Source of the DNA: Butyrivibrio sp.
GTDB lineage: Bacteria; Bacillota; Clostridia; Lachnospirales; Lachnospiraceae
DNA: 64,000 nucleotides
Reading direction: 5' to 3'
Assembly: GCF_015056685.1 (NCBI RefSeq)
Contig: NZ_SVFW01000001.1
Span: forward strand, 62,001 to 126,000
Position 1 is the stretch's first letter. Every line of letters begins with the position of its first letter. Shown here piece after piece: positions 16,852-25,934 of this stretch. The translations under genes and the position numbers were made by a program. The notes beneath the pieces were generated by a model, which had not been told where the DNA came from, did no database searches, and saw nothing but the letters and a program-made list of their open reading frames with translations.

Positions 16852-18528
16852 TTAGAACAATCCTGTTATTTTGCCATCAGCATCAACATCGATATCAAAT
16901 GCTGCCGGATGTTTAGGAAGTCCTGGCATAGTAACGATCGATCCTGTAAGCGCTACAACAAATCCTGCGCCGGCAGAAACATATGCTTCTCTGACAGTGA
17001 TCTTATAATTTGTTGGTCTTCCTAAAAGTGATGGATCATCAGACAATGAATACTGTGTCTTAGCCATGCAGACAGGAAGATTCTTAAAGCCCATATCCTC
17101 AATCTTAGCAAGCTGTCTTGTTGCGGCAGGAGTAAAGTTTACGTCGTCTGCTCCATAAATCTTTGTTGCAATAGTCTCGATCTTTTCCTTGAGCGAAAGA
17201 TCATCCGCATATATTGGAGCATAATTTGAAGGCTTAGTATTTATAGTATCAAGAACTTCTTTTGCAAGAGCCTCTCCGCCTTCGCCTCCTTTTGCCCAAA
17301 CTTCAGAAAGAGCAAATTTGCAGCCTCTCTCCTCACAGAACTTCCTAACGAACTCAGTCTCAGCCTCAGTATCTGTGATAAATGAGTTAAGAGTTACAAC
17401 AACAGGCACTCCATACTGCTGGATATTCTCTATATGCTTCTCAAGGTTTACTATTCCCTTTTTAAGGGCTTCAAGGTTCTCGGCACCAAGTTCGGCCTTT
17501 GGCACTCCGCCGTTATATTTAAGGGCTCTGATAGTAGCTACAAGAACAACTGCATCTGGCTTCAAGCCTGCAATACGGCACTTGATATCGAGAAACTTCT
17601 CAGCACCAAGATCTGCGCCAAATCCGGCTTCAGTAACCGTAATATCAGAAATTCCAAGAGCTGTCTGTGTAGCTCTTACAGAATTACAGCCATGTGCAAT
17701 ATTGGCGAATGGGCCACCGTGAACAATTACAGGTGTGTGCTCAAGCGTCTGAACAAGGTTAGGCTTAATAGCATCCTTTAAAAGAGCTGCCATAGAGCCA
17801 ACTGCCTTCAGGTCGCCTGCAGTAACTGGTTCTCCATTAAAGTTATATGCAACTATTATTTTGGATAATCTCTTTTTAAGATCATCCATATCACTTGCAA
17901 GGCACAAAATTGCCATGATCTCAGAAGCAACCGTGATAACAAAGTGGTCCTCTCTGGGTACTCCGTCAGCCTTAGCGCCAAGACCTACAACAATATTTCT
18001 GAGAGCTCTGTCATTCATATCCTCAGCTCTTTTCCATATTATCTGTCTTGTGTCGATTCCAAGTTCATTGCCCTGCTGAATGTGATTATCCAAAAGAGCT
18101 GCCAGAAGGTTATTGGCAGATGTGATAGCATGGAAATCACCGGTAAAGTGCAGATTTAAATCCTCCATTGGAACAACCTGCGCATATCCGCCACCGGCTG
18201 CGCCGCCCTTAATTCCGAAACATGGTCCAAGTGAAGGTTCTCTAAGTGCTATTACTGTTTTGTATCCTAATCTGCTTAAGGCATCGCCAAGTCCAACGCT
18301 TGTGGTTGTCTTGCCTTCTCCTGCAGGAGTAGGATTAATAGCAGTTACAAGAATAAGTTTTCCCTTTTTGTTTGCCTTAGCTCTCTTTAAGTAATCCTCA
18401 GACAACTTAGCCTTATACTTGCCATAGTACTCGAGGTCATCCTCTGAAATGCCTAATTTCTCAGCCACTTCCCTAATGTGAAGCATCTTTGCTTCCTGAG
18501 CAATTTCGATATCACTTTTTACAGCCAT
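16852..18528 (-). CDS. fhs: Formate--tetrahydrofolate ligase
   Basis: A 558-residue enzyme that makes 10-formyl-THF from formate, THF and ATP. The ATP-binding TPAGEGKTTTSVGLGDAL and the segments REPSLGPCFGIKGGAAGGG and LTGSIVTMPGLPKHPAA are all characteristic. I start at ATG 18528, not at the longer frame from 18555, because AGGAGGAG sits 8 bases before it and the residues match the family N-terminus. Part of the ftsK-fhs-folD operon; it supplies C1 units in anaerobes, often from pyruvate-formate lyase. Confidence 0.97.
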   Translation of the reverse strand: MAVKSDIEIAQEAKMLHIREVAEKLGISEDDLEYYGKYKAKLSEDYLKRAKANKKGKLILVTAINPTPAGEGKTTTSVGLGDALSRLGYKTVIALREPSLGPCFGIKGGAAGGGYAQVVPMEDLNLHFTGDFHAITSANNLLAALLDNHIQQGNELGIDTRQIIWKRAEDMNDRALRNIVVGLGAKADGVPREDHFVITVASEIMAILCLASDMDDLKKRLSKIIVAYNFNGEPVTAGDLKAVGSMAALLKDAIKPNLVQTLEHTPVIVHGGPFANIAHGCNSVRATQTALGISDITVTEAGFGADLGAEKFLDIKCRIAGLKPDAVVLVATIRALKYNGGVPKAELGAENLEALKKGIVNLEKHIENIQQYGVPVVVTLNSFITDTEAETEFVRKFCEERGCKFALSEVWAKGGEGGEALAKEVLDTINTKPSNYAPIYADDLSLKEKIETIATKIYGADDVNFTPAATRQLAKIEDMGFKNLPVCMAKTQYSLSDDPSLLGRPTNYKITVREAYVSAGAGFVVALTGSIVTMPGLPKHPAAFDIDVDADGKITGLF

Positions 18529-18536
18529 TAATAACT

Positions 18537-18544
18537 CTCCTCCT
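18537..18544 (-). promoter_or_regulatory. Strong ribosome-binding site of fhs
   Basis: AGGAGGAG on the minus strand, 8 bases before ATG 18528. It decides against the in-frame upstream start at 18555. Confidence 0.85.
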
Positions 18545-18551
18545 AGCTCTT

Positions 18552-21419
18552 TCAAAGTATTTCTTCAAACTGTTCCTTTGTCATAAGTACTTTCCTGGGC
18601 TTGGTTCCTTCTTCGTCACCAACAACACCGGCTTCACAGAGCTGATCCATGATCCTTGCTGCCCTGTTAAAGCCAATCTTGAATACTCTTTGGAGCATTC
18701 CAATTGATGCTTTTTCTTTTTCTATTATGATCTCGCCTGCCGCAGCGAAGTACTCATCCCTATCGGAGAAGGGGTCACCGGATGAACCATTTGATGATCC
18801 ACCCTGACTCTGGATGCTGCTTATCTGCATCTCGATTTCTTCTCCATATCCAGTTTCAATTCCTTGATTTCGAAGGAAATCAGTAACAGCCTGTACCTCT
18901 TTATCAGATACAAATGCTCCCTGCACTCTGGCAGGTTTTGTATACCCCTGAGGGTAGAACAACATATCACCCTTACCAAGAAGCTTTTCAGCGCCATTGA
19001 TATCAAGAATGGTTCTGGAATCAACACCACTTGAAACAGCAAAAGCAACTCGGCTAGGCATATTGGCCTTAATAAGGCCGGTAATAACGTCAACAGAAGG
19101 TCTCTGTGTTGCAATAATAAGATGGATACCTGCAGCTCTTGCCAGCTGAGTAAGTCTGCATATAGCGTCCTCAACCTCATTGGCAGATACCATCATAAGG
19201 TCTGCAAGCTCATCAACAATAACTACGATCTGAGGCATTACTGACATACTTCCATCAGTGCAGCCCTCCGCAATCTTATTATATCCTTTAAGGTCCCTGA
19301 CTCCGGAATCCGCAAACTTTTTATATCTGTTTGTCATCTCCGCAACGGCCCAGTTCAGAGCTGCTGCAGCCTTCTTAGGATCAGTGACAACAGGTATCAT
19401 AAGATGTGGAATACCGTTGTATACGCTAAGTTCGACGATCTTAGGATCGATCATGATCATCTGAACTTCTTCAGGCTTAGCCTTGTAGATAAGGCTCATG
19501 ATAATGGTATTGATACATACTGACTTACCTGAACCTGTAGCTCCCGCAATAAGAAGGTGAGGCATCTTGGCAATATCTGCAACAACTGTTTTACCTGCAA
19601 TATCCTTACCAACGGCAAATGCAAGCTTTGATGAAAATTCCTTGTATTCCTTGGACTCGATAAGGTCTCTGAAGGCAACAGCCTGATTCTCCTTATTGGG
19701 AACCTCAATACCTACAGCCGCTTTTCCCGGAATAGGCGCTTCAATACGAATATCCTTGGCTGCAAGGTTCATCTTGATATCATCAGCCAGTCCGACGATC
19801 TTATTGACACGAACTCCGGCTTCAGGCTGAAGCTCGAACCTTGTAACAGCAGGTCCCTGGCTTATGTCTGTGACAGTTACATTGACGCCAAAGGTCTTAA
19901 GTGTCTCCTGCAATTTAAGAGCTGTTTCTTTAAGCTGTCTTGCCGAATCAGCATTCTTGTTCTTTGTTCCCTTTTCCAAAAGAGATACCGGTGGAAATAC
20001 ATATTTCTTTGGAATGGCTTTTTTATGAGCCTCGATCTCCTTTTCCATTCCGGGACTTGTAGTAACAGGTCCTGACGCGTTAACTACAGAATGCGAAGCT
20101 GAAGGCGCTGATGAATCTATTTTGGTAGAAGCATTTTTGCTCATGGAAATATGATCCTGGGCATGGATAGAATACTCTCCGTTCATACCGTTGCCGATAT
20201 CCTCTGCATGAATGGGAACATCAGGTAATATATCCTCTTCTTCTACCGGTTCAGAAGTCGCTGCCACAAGCTTGCCATGTGCTGCCGGCATTTCAGGCTC
20301 ATATTCAGGCTCTTCTATTACAGGTGGCACCTGCCTGATCGTATGTTCAGTAGCTGGTTCTGAATGAATCTCTCTGACATCTGATTCCTCATATGTATCA
20401 GGATTTTCATCATCAAATCCCATTCCATGAATAACAGGATCAGTTATAAGAACCCTCTGACCATCAGGCTCAACCTCTGTTCTAACTTCATTATGGTTCA
20501 GAACGATCTCATGAATGTCATCATGGAAATCCTCTTCATCAGGAATAAATATATTCTTTGCAGGAGGATCATTTTCGTCATGAACATGGATCTCAGGACG
20601 ATTTTCTTCCTCATCCTCTTCATCCTTAAGGTCAGTTTCAAGCATAACCCCTCGGACATTCTTTTCCATTCTGAGAATCTTTTCATCCTCTTTCTGCTCG
20701 ATGGCAAGACGTCTTTCCTCTTCTATCTCAGCGCGTCTTTGTTCCATCTTTTCTCTGCGGCGCTCAGCATAATCCCTATAATTGGCAGCATCTTCCCTGG
20801 TGCGCTCAATTATCTTTCTTCCACCCTTTTTAAGTCCTCCAACAAAAGACTGTTCAGTAAACACTACTACGCTGGCAATTCCTATAACCAGCAAAAGCAG
20901 TGCTGTTCCGGCAAATGAAAGATATTTATAGATAATATAAGCTAAAGAGCCTGCAAAGAATCCACCGCCGTTCCTTCCGGCGCTGGACTGACTATAAATA
21001 TAAGCAATATCATATTTAGTTAATGACTGTGGTCTTCCGGTGATCAGATCTGCGATTATTCCGATCACAAAGAATATAACTACTCCGGATACAATTTTCC
21101 TCACTGAGGCGCTTGATCCAAAATTAGCTATACCAATAGCAACTGCTCCAAGCATAACCAAAGGAGCAACATAGGCCGTAACTCCAAAGAGTCCAAAAAG
21201 AATAGAACTTACAGCGTTGCCGAAATCTCCACATATTCCAAAATTACATAAAAAAAGGAAAATAGTCAGAGCTATCACAAGAATCACAACAAGTTCACTT
21301 TTAAGAGAATAATCGAATTCCTCTTCCTGCCTTTTGGGCGCACGAGTGCTTCTGGCTTTCGATGAACTTCTTGTAGTTGTTTTTCTAGACTGTTTTCTCC
21401 CCTTACCAGACTGTGTCAT
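18552..21419 (-). CDS. ftsK: FtsK/SpoIIIE-family DNA translocase
   Basis: A 955-residue septal DNA pump that clears and orients chromosome ends during division or sporulation. A basic N-terminus is followed by four to five membrane helices (about 50-190), a long acidic, low-complexity linker (about 200-470), a RecA-like motor (Walker A GATGSGKSVCIN near residue 625, Walker B VVIVDELADLMM) and a C-terminal winged-helix gamma domain. The gamma domain includes SIGMLQRVFKIGFNRAARIM. Whether it is FtsK or SpoIIIE cannot be settled here. It is first in its operon, divergent from the gene at 21540. Confidence 0.95.
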   Translation of the reverse strand: MTQSGKGRKQSRKTTTRSSSKARSTRAPKRQEEEFDYSLKSELVVILVIALTIFLFLCNFGICGDFGNAVSSILFGLFGVTAYVAPLVMLGAVAIGIANFGSSASVRKIVSGVVIFFVIGIIADLITGRPQSLTKYDIAYIYSQSSAGRNGGGFFAGSLAYIIYKYLSFAGTALLLLVIGIASVVVFTEQSFVGGLKKGGRKIIERTREDAANYRDYAERRREKMEQRRAEIEEERRLAIEQKEDEKILRMEKNVRGVMLETDLKDEEDEEENRPEIHVHDENDPPAKNIFIPDEEDFHDDIHEIVLNHNEVRTEVEPDGQRVLITDPVIHGMGFDDENPDTYEESDVREIHSEPATEHTIRQVPPVIEEPEYEPEMPAAHGKLVAATSEPVEEEDILPDVPIHAEDIGNGMNGEYSIHAQDHISMSKNASTKIDSSAPSASHSVVNASGPVTTSPGMEKEIEAHKKAIPKKYVFPPVSLLEKGTKNKNADSARQLKETALKLQETLKTFGVNVTVTDISQGPAVTRFELQPEAGVRVNKIVGLADDIKMNLAAKDIRIEAPIPGKAAVGIEVPNKENQAVAFRDLIESKEYKEFSSKLAFAVGKDIAGKTVVADIAKMPHLLIAGATGSGKSVCINTIIMSLIYKAKPEEVQMIMIDPKIVELSVYNGIPHLMIPVVTDPKKAAAALNWAVAEMTNRYKKFADSGVRDLKGYNKIAEGCTDGSMSVMPQIVVIVDELADLMMVSANEVEDAICRLTQLARAAGIHLIIATQRPSVDVITGLIKANMPSRVAFAVSSGVDSRTILDINGAEKLLGKGDMLFYPQGYTKPARVQGAFVSDKEVQAVTDFLRNQGIETGYGEEIEMQISSIQSQGGSSNGSSGDPFSDRDEYFAAAGEIIIEKEKASIGMLQRVFKIGFNRAARIMDQLCEAGVVGDEEGTKPRKVLMTKEQFEEIL

Positions 21420-21451
21420 ATGATCCCCTTATTCCATACAAAACTCTTAAT

Positions 21452-21457
21452 AGTATA
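21452..21457 (-). promoter_or_regulatory. Putative extended -10 of the ftsK promoter
   Basis: On the minus strand TGATATACT gives a TGn-extended -10, about 32 bases before the ftsK ATG. No consensus -35 is visible, which is tolerated for extended -10 promoters. Confidence 0.5.
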
Positions 21458-21478
21458 TCATTTTTAGCAGGTTTATGC

Positions 21479-21484
21479 TATACT
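21479..21484 (+). promoter_or_regulatory. Putative extended -10 of the 21540 gene promoter
   Basis: On the plus strand TGCTATACT gives a TGn-extended -10 about 55 bases before the ATG. It is 21 bases from the divergent ftsK -10 box. GGAG lies 7-8 bases before the ATG. Confidence 0.5.
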
Positions 21485-21539
21485 AACAACTGATTTAATA
21501 TGCATTTGAAACGCATTCAATAATGAATAGGAGAAAAAA

Positions 21540-22112
21540 ATGGAATTTAAACAGGAAGTTGAAACTGGCACATTTAAAATTGTCAGCAACACTGATACAA
21601 CTTTAAAGATCAAAGAAGTTGCAACAAAGTGCAGATTAGTTAAAACAGATAACGGAGTTAAAGTTGAACTCGCTTATACAGGCCCTAACGCCAGCAAATA
21701 TATGCAGTATGTAGAAAAGCACAAAGAGGATCTTACAAAATATCTCATGAATCCTGATGAAGCTGATCTCTATGAATGGATGGAGACATCCCACCAGACT
21801 CCTGAATCACTTAAAAAGCATGAAAAAGAAAATCTTATTCTCTATGTAAGCTTCGATCCTGACACACACAAGATGTCTACAGGAATAGCTGATGAAAACA
21901 TCACAATGAAGCTCGGCTCTACTCTTATGAGCGTCAACATAGATGAACTTACAAGAGATGAATTTAAGCTTGCTATTTACAACATGCTTCTTCTTGCAGA
22001 TGAAATATCTGTAATGATGGGAAATGCAGGACTTCGTAAGATGGCAAACATCCAGATCGTAAAGACTTATCTCACAGAGATATATGATAAGTACCACGAA
22101 AACATTGATTGA
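21540..22112 (+). CDS. Conserved-looking hypothetical protein, orphan plus-strand gene
   Basis: A 190-residue soluble protein with no family I recognise. It has no signal peptide or membrane helix. The first half is beta-rich in appearance, with charged strands. The C-terminal half has helices (RDEFKLAIYNMLLLADEISVMMG) and ends IVKTYLTEIYDKYHENID. It is the only complete plus-strand gene in the window, with its own promoter-like -10, ribosome-binding site and terminator, so it is very likely real. Position between ftsK and glmS does not reveal a role. Confidence 0.8.
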   Translation: MEFKQEVETGTFKIVSNTDTTLKIKEVATKCRLVKTDNGVKVELAYTGPNASKYMQYVEKHKEDLTKYLMNPDEADLYEWMETSHQTPESLKKHEKENLILYVSFDPDTHKMSTGIADENITMKLGSTLMSVNIDELTRDEFKLAIYNMLLLADEISVMMGNAGLRKMANIQIVKTYLTEIYDKYHENID

Positions 22113-22120
22113 TTGATAAT

Positions 22121-22160
22121 ACAAAAGCTGTCAGGTTTTAAATCTGACAGCTTTTTATTT
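22121..22160. terminator. Bidirectional terminator between the 21540 gene and glmS
   Basis: A perfect 12-bp stem (22123-22134 AAAAGCTGTCAG with 22144-22155 CTGACAGCTTTT), with T-runs on both strands, placed between convergent genes. Confidence 0.9.
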
Positions 22161-22167
22161 ATTATTC

Positions 22168-24036
22168 TTATTCTACTGTAACAGACTTAGCAAGGTTTCT
22201 TGGCTTATCAACGTCAAGTCCTCTTGCAACTGATACGTAATAACCTAAAAGCTGAAGCGGAACAACTTCAAGTGATCCAATAAAATGCTTATCCATCTTA
22301 GGAACATAAGTAACGAAATCTGCTGTATCCTCGATCTCATATCTTCCATATGGTGCAAGTCCCATAAGGTAAGCGCCTCTGCTCTTACACTCTACCATGT
22401 TGGAAATAGTCTTCTCATAGAGGTTGTCCTGGCAAAGAAGGCCAATTACCAAAGTACCATCCTCAATAAGACTGATAGTACCATGCTTAAGCTCACCTGC
22501 AGCATAAGCCTCTGAGTGAATGTAGGAAATTTCCTTCATCTTAAGGCTGCCCTCAAGTCCGATTGCATAATCGATACCTCTTCCGATAAAGAAGATGTCT
22601 TTTGAGTTAGCAATCTTAGCTGCAAACCACTGAAGTCTTTCCTTGTCATCAAGAATCTTCTGAATGCATTCAGGTATTCTTGAAATTTCTGCAAGGTATT
22701 TATCATAAATATCTTTTTCGATTTTTCCACGTACAGCTGCAAATTCAAGCGCAAGAAGGTATGTAACAACAAGCTGACAGCTATAAGCCTTTGTTGTAGC
22801 AACTGAGATTTCAGGGCCTGCTACTGTATAGATCACATAATCAGCTTCTCTTGCAATTGAAGAACCTACTACATTAACGATAGCAAGTGTCTTAACGCCT
22901 CTTTCCTTAGCCTCACGAAGAGCAGCTAAAGTATCTGCTGTCTCACCGGACTGTGAAATAACAATAACAAGATGATTATCTGTAAGAAGTGGTCCTCTGT
23001 ATCTAAACTCTGATGCAAGCTCAACTCTTACAGGTATGCCTGCAATATCTTCTATTACATACTGGGCTGCCATTCCAACGTGCCATGCACTACCGCAAGC
23101 AACAATTGTAATTGCTGAGATGGATTTAATTGTTTCTTCATCCATTTCAAACTTGGAAAGATCAACTTTTCCGTTAGTTACAAGTGAATTTATTGTATTC
23201 TTTATAGCTGTTGGCTGCTCATGGATCTCCTTCATCATGAAGTGCTCAAAGCCGCCTCTCTCAGCAGCCTCAGCTGAAAACTTGATCTCAACAAGCTCTT
23301 TTTCAATAAGATCGCCGTTAAGGTCATAGAACTCAGCCTTACCAGGAAGGAGTCTTGCCATCTCATTGTTGCCAATATAGTAAACATTCTTTGTGTGATT
23401 AAGGATTGCAGGAACATCTGATGCAACAAATGTTTCACCGCCTGCGATTCCGATGATCATTGGGCTGTCTTTTCTGGCAACGTAAATCTCATCAGGATAA
23501 TCAGCGAACATTACTTCCAAAGCGTATGAACCGCGAACTCTCACCATAGTCTTTGCAAGTGCATCGATAGGTCCAACTTTATACTTCTTGTAGTAATAAT
23601 CAACGAGTTTGATAGCAACCTCAGTATCTGTGTCACTATAGAACTCATAACCATTCTTTAAAAGCTTTTCTTTTAACTCCTGATAGTTTTCGATGATACC
23701 ATTGTGAACACCTACAACTTCAGATTCTACAGTTCCGGAAGCAGATCCGGTGCAATTTCCTGATACATGAGGATGTGCATTGATCTGTGAAGGGCCACCG
23801 TGTGTTGCCCATCTGGTGTGTCCGATACCACAACATCCAACAACGCTCATTCCGTTATCAGTCTTCTCTTCGAGATTCTTAAGTCTTCCTACTGCCTTAA
23901 CAACCTCTGCCTTATTATTCCCATCACGAACAGCGATTCCTGCTGAGTCGTAACCTCTATACTCCAGTTTTGAAAGTCCTTCAAGCAATATAGGTGCTGC
24001 CTGATGCTTTCCGATAAATCCTACTATTCCGCACAT
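22168..24036 (-). CDS. glmS: Glutamine--fructose-6-phosphate aminotransferase (isomerizing)
   Basis: A 622-residue enzyme that makes glucosamine-6-phosphate for peptidoglycan. The N-terminal glutaminase starts MCGIVGFIG with the catalytic Cys2. Two SIS domains follow (SQSGETADTLAALREA; KDIFFIGRGIDYAIGLEGSLK) and the end, DKPRNLAKSVTVE, is canonical. No glmS ribozyme is evident in the short leader (24037-24070). Confidence 0.97.
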   Translation of the reverse strand: MCGIVGFIGKHQAAPILLEGLSKLEYRGYDSAGIAVRDGNNKAEVVKAVGRLKNLEEKTDNGMSVVGCCGIGHTRWATHGGPSQINAHPHVSGNCTGSASGTVESEVVGVHNGIIENYQELKEKLLKNGYEFYSDTDTEVAIKLVDYYYKKYKVGPIDALAKTMVRVRGSYALEVMFADYPDEIYVARKDSPMIIGIAGGETFVASDVPAILNHTKNVYYIGNNEMARLLPGKAEFYDLNGDLIEKELVEIKFSAEAAERGGFEHFMMKEIHEQPTAIKNTINSLVTNGKVDLSKFEMDEETIKSISAITIVACGSAWHVGMAAQYVIEDIAGIPVRVELASEFRYRGPLLTDNHLVIVISQSGETADTLAALREAKERGVKTLAIVNVVGSSIAREADYVIYTVAGPEISVATTKAYSCQLVVTYLLALEFAAVRGKIEKDIYDKYLAEISRIPECIQKILDDKERLQWFAAKIANSKDIFFIGRGIDYAIGLEGSLKMKEISYIHSEAYAAGELKHGTISLIEDGTLVIGLLCQDNLYEKTISNMVECKSRGAYLMGLAPYGRYEIEDTADFVTYVPKMDKHFIGSLEVVPLQLLGYYVSVARGLDVDKPRNLAKSVTVE

Positions 24037-24070
24037 ACTTTTTTCCCTTTCTTATGAGGATATCCTAAAT

Positions 24071-24099
24071 ATAATAAACGATATGCTCCAAAATGGCAA
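24071..24099 (-). promoter_or_regulatory. glmS promoter
   Basis: On the minus strand TTGCCA (24099-24094), a 17-base spacer and TATTAT (24076-24071), about 35 bases before the glmS ATG. The -35 box nearly abuts the upstream HAD gene stop codon. Confidence 0.65.
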
Positions 24100-24102
24100 A
24101 TT

Positions 24103-24885
24103 TTAAATGAGTTCAAAATGCTTCATGGCATGATAAATACCATCTTCATCAAGGGGCAAAGTGATATAGTCTGCGTAATCAGACAGGTCATGATAGGTGC
24201 CACCCATTGCCACGCCCGTTCCCGCTGCTATAAGCATTTCTTTATCGTTTATGCTGTCGCCAAAAGAAAAGGTGTTTTTTATATCTTCTCCCAAAAGCTC
24301 ACAGACTTTCCTGATTCCTGTGCCTTTATCAAACCCCTTTGGAACCATCTCTACTACAGTGTCGCTGTGAATAATATAACTGTAGAGATCAAGAAGCTCT
24401 TTGTAGCAGGCATTTCTCTCCTCCTTAGAAACATCTGTTGCACATGAGAGCTTATTCATTTCCCAGTTGCCCCAGTTTTCCTCGATTCCTCTTAAATGTT
24501 CCCCCATCTCCTGCATGACCTTTTCGCCATACATATCGCCGGCAAAGTCAGATTTGTCCATGTACAGGTATTTTGGGCCTTCCAAAATAGGACGAAATCC
24601 ATATTTTCTGACAGTCTCTACCGTTCTTATTGCATCATCCTTTGGAATTATCCTGTTAAAAATGACTTCACCGTTATATTCAATCATGGTACCACAGGCA
24701 GAAACTATTCCGTCAAAACCTATAGATAAGAGCTCCTTGTTAGTAACAAATCCTCTTGCTCTTCCGGTATTTATAAAGCACTTATGCCCATTCTCCCTGG
24801 CTGTTCTGATTGCCAGTCTTGTCTTTTCCCTTATATTGTTGTTGTAGTCCCACAAGGTGCCATCAATATCAAAAAATAAAACCAT
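24103..24885 (-). CDS. Cof-type HAD phosphatase (IIB), end of cobalamin operon
   Basis: A 260-residue cytoplasmic HAD hydrolase. The nucleophile motif FFDIDGTLWDY is at the start, the second motif is NTGRARG, the lysine is in the cap-flanking region, and the acid motif is FGDSINDKEMLIAAGTGVAMG. The domain order fits Cof-type sugar or nucleotide phosphatases. ATG 24885 follows AGGAG by 11 bases; a TTG at 24909 is in frame but less likely. It starts 24 bases after cbiB, with no promoter between, so it is probably in the cobalamin operon. A role as alpha-ribazole phosphatase is possible but unproven. Confidence 0.85.
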   Translation of the reverse strand: MVLFFDIDGTLWDYNNNIREKTRLAIRTARENGHKCFINTGRARGFVTNKELLSIGFDGIVSACGTMIEYNGEVIFNRIIPKDDAIRTVETVRKYGFRPILEGPKYLYMDKSDFAGDMYGEKVMQEMGEHLRGIEENWGNWEMNKLSCATDVSKEERNACYKELLDLYSYIIHSDTVVEMVPKGFDKGTGIRKVCELLGEDIKNTFSFGDSINDKEMLIAAGTGVAMGGTYHDLSDYADYITLPLDEDGIYHAMKHFELI

Positions 24886-24909
24886 CTTAATAAAAACTCC
24901 TGTCAACAA

Positions 24910-25884
24910 TCATCTGATACCAAGATAGATAAAAAGACAAACAAGCGCAAACAGCGCTTCTGTAGCATGCATCAAACTGATGCTCCTCAATACATCTTCT
25001 TTATCTATCAGCTTTATATCATCACCGATATAAGGTTTATCCTTAATCTTGCCAAAATATGAAGCAGGACCTGCAAGCCTAAGGCCAAGGGCTCCTGCGC
25101 ATGCACTCTCGCACTGGGCTGAATTGGGACTTTCATGATTATATCTATCCCTTCGCCATATCCTAAAAGCTCCAAAAGGATCGAAACCTAATATCAGAGC
25201 TGAAAAGATCATATATATAGCGCTTATTCTTGCAGGAATGAAAGCAAGAATATCATCCAGTCTTGCTGCAACAGTGCCGAAATACCTGTATTTATCATTC
25301 TTATATCCGATCATAGAATCCATAGTACTGACTGCCTTATATAAAAAAGCAAGCACAGGCCCGCCAATAATAAGATAAAACATCGGACATATTACTCCGT
25401 CATTGGTATTCTCAGAAACAGTTTCAACTGTCGCGCGAAGTATCCCTGCTTCGTCAAGGCTCTGTGTATCTCTCCCAACGATCATCGAAAGAGCTTTTCT
25501 TGCGCTCTCAATGTCTTTTGGAAGTCCGGCAAGAGGCCTGTAAACATCCATCGCTGCATCCCTTAAGCTTTTGCCTGCGATTGTAAAAGATGATAGCACA
25601 CTCATCACCAAGATACCAAATACACGGTTTATCTTAACTGAAACAAATACAATGACCCCTGTTACTATTCCAGTAACAGCAAGAACTATTATTACCAAAA
25701 GTGCTCCCATTGCTCTTTTTTTCTCATCAGAATCCTCTTCTTTAAGCAATCTCTTTTCCAAAAATGAAATAAGCGCACCAATTGCCTGCACTGGATGATA
25801 AAGCCACTTTGGATCGCCAAAGCACATATCAAGCGTAATCCCTATCAAAAAAGAAACCAAAAAATCCCTGTAAAATAAAGCCAC
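24910..25884 (-). CDS. cbiB: Adenosylcobinamide-phosphate synthase CbiB/CobD
   Basis: A 324-residue membrane protein that attaches (R)-1-amino-2-propanol phosphate to adenosylcobyric acid. It shows the family start LDMCFGDPKWLYHPVQAIG, the segment VSENTNDGVICPMFYLIIGG and RDRYNHESPNSAQCESACAGALG near the end, with several membrane helices. The start is GTG at 25884 with GAGGAG 6 bases upstream. It is named cbiB to avoid confusion with the PLP enzyme CobD at 28748. Confidence 0.95.
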   Translation of the reverse strand: MALFYRDFLVSFLIGITLDMCFGDPKWLYHPVQAIGALISFLEKRLLKEEDSDEKKRAMGALLVIIVLAVTGIVTGVIVFVSVKINRVFGILVMSVLSSFTIAGKSLRDAAMDVYRPLAGLPKDIESARKALSMIVGRDTQSLDEAGILRATVETVSENTNDGVICPMFYLIIGGPVLAFLYKAVSTMDSMIGYKNDKYRYFGTVAARLDDILAFIPARISAIYMIFSALILGFDPFGAFRIWRRDRYNHESPNSAQCESACAGALGLRLAGPASYFGKIKDKPYIGDDIKLIDKEDVLRSISLMHATEALFALVCLFIYLGIR

Positions 25885-25934
25885 TATAAACTCCTCAAAA
25901 CATCAAGAAAGCCCCCATTAACACAACAGATCCC

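Noticed and set aside
24037..24070. glmS ribozyme
   Set aside because: The leader between promoter and ATG is far too short to hold the ribozyme core.
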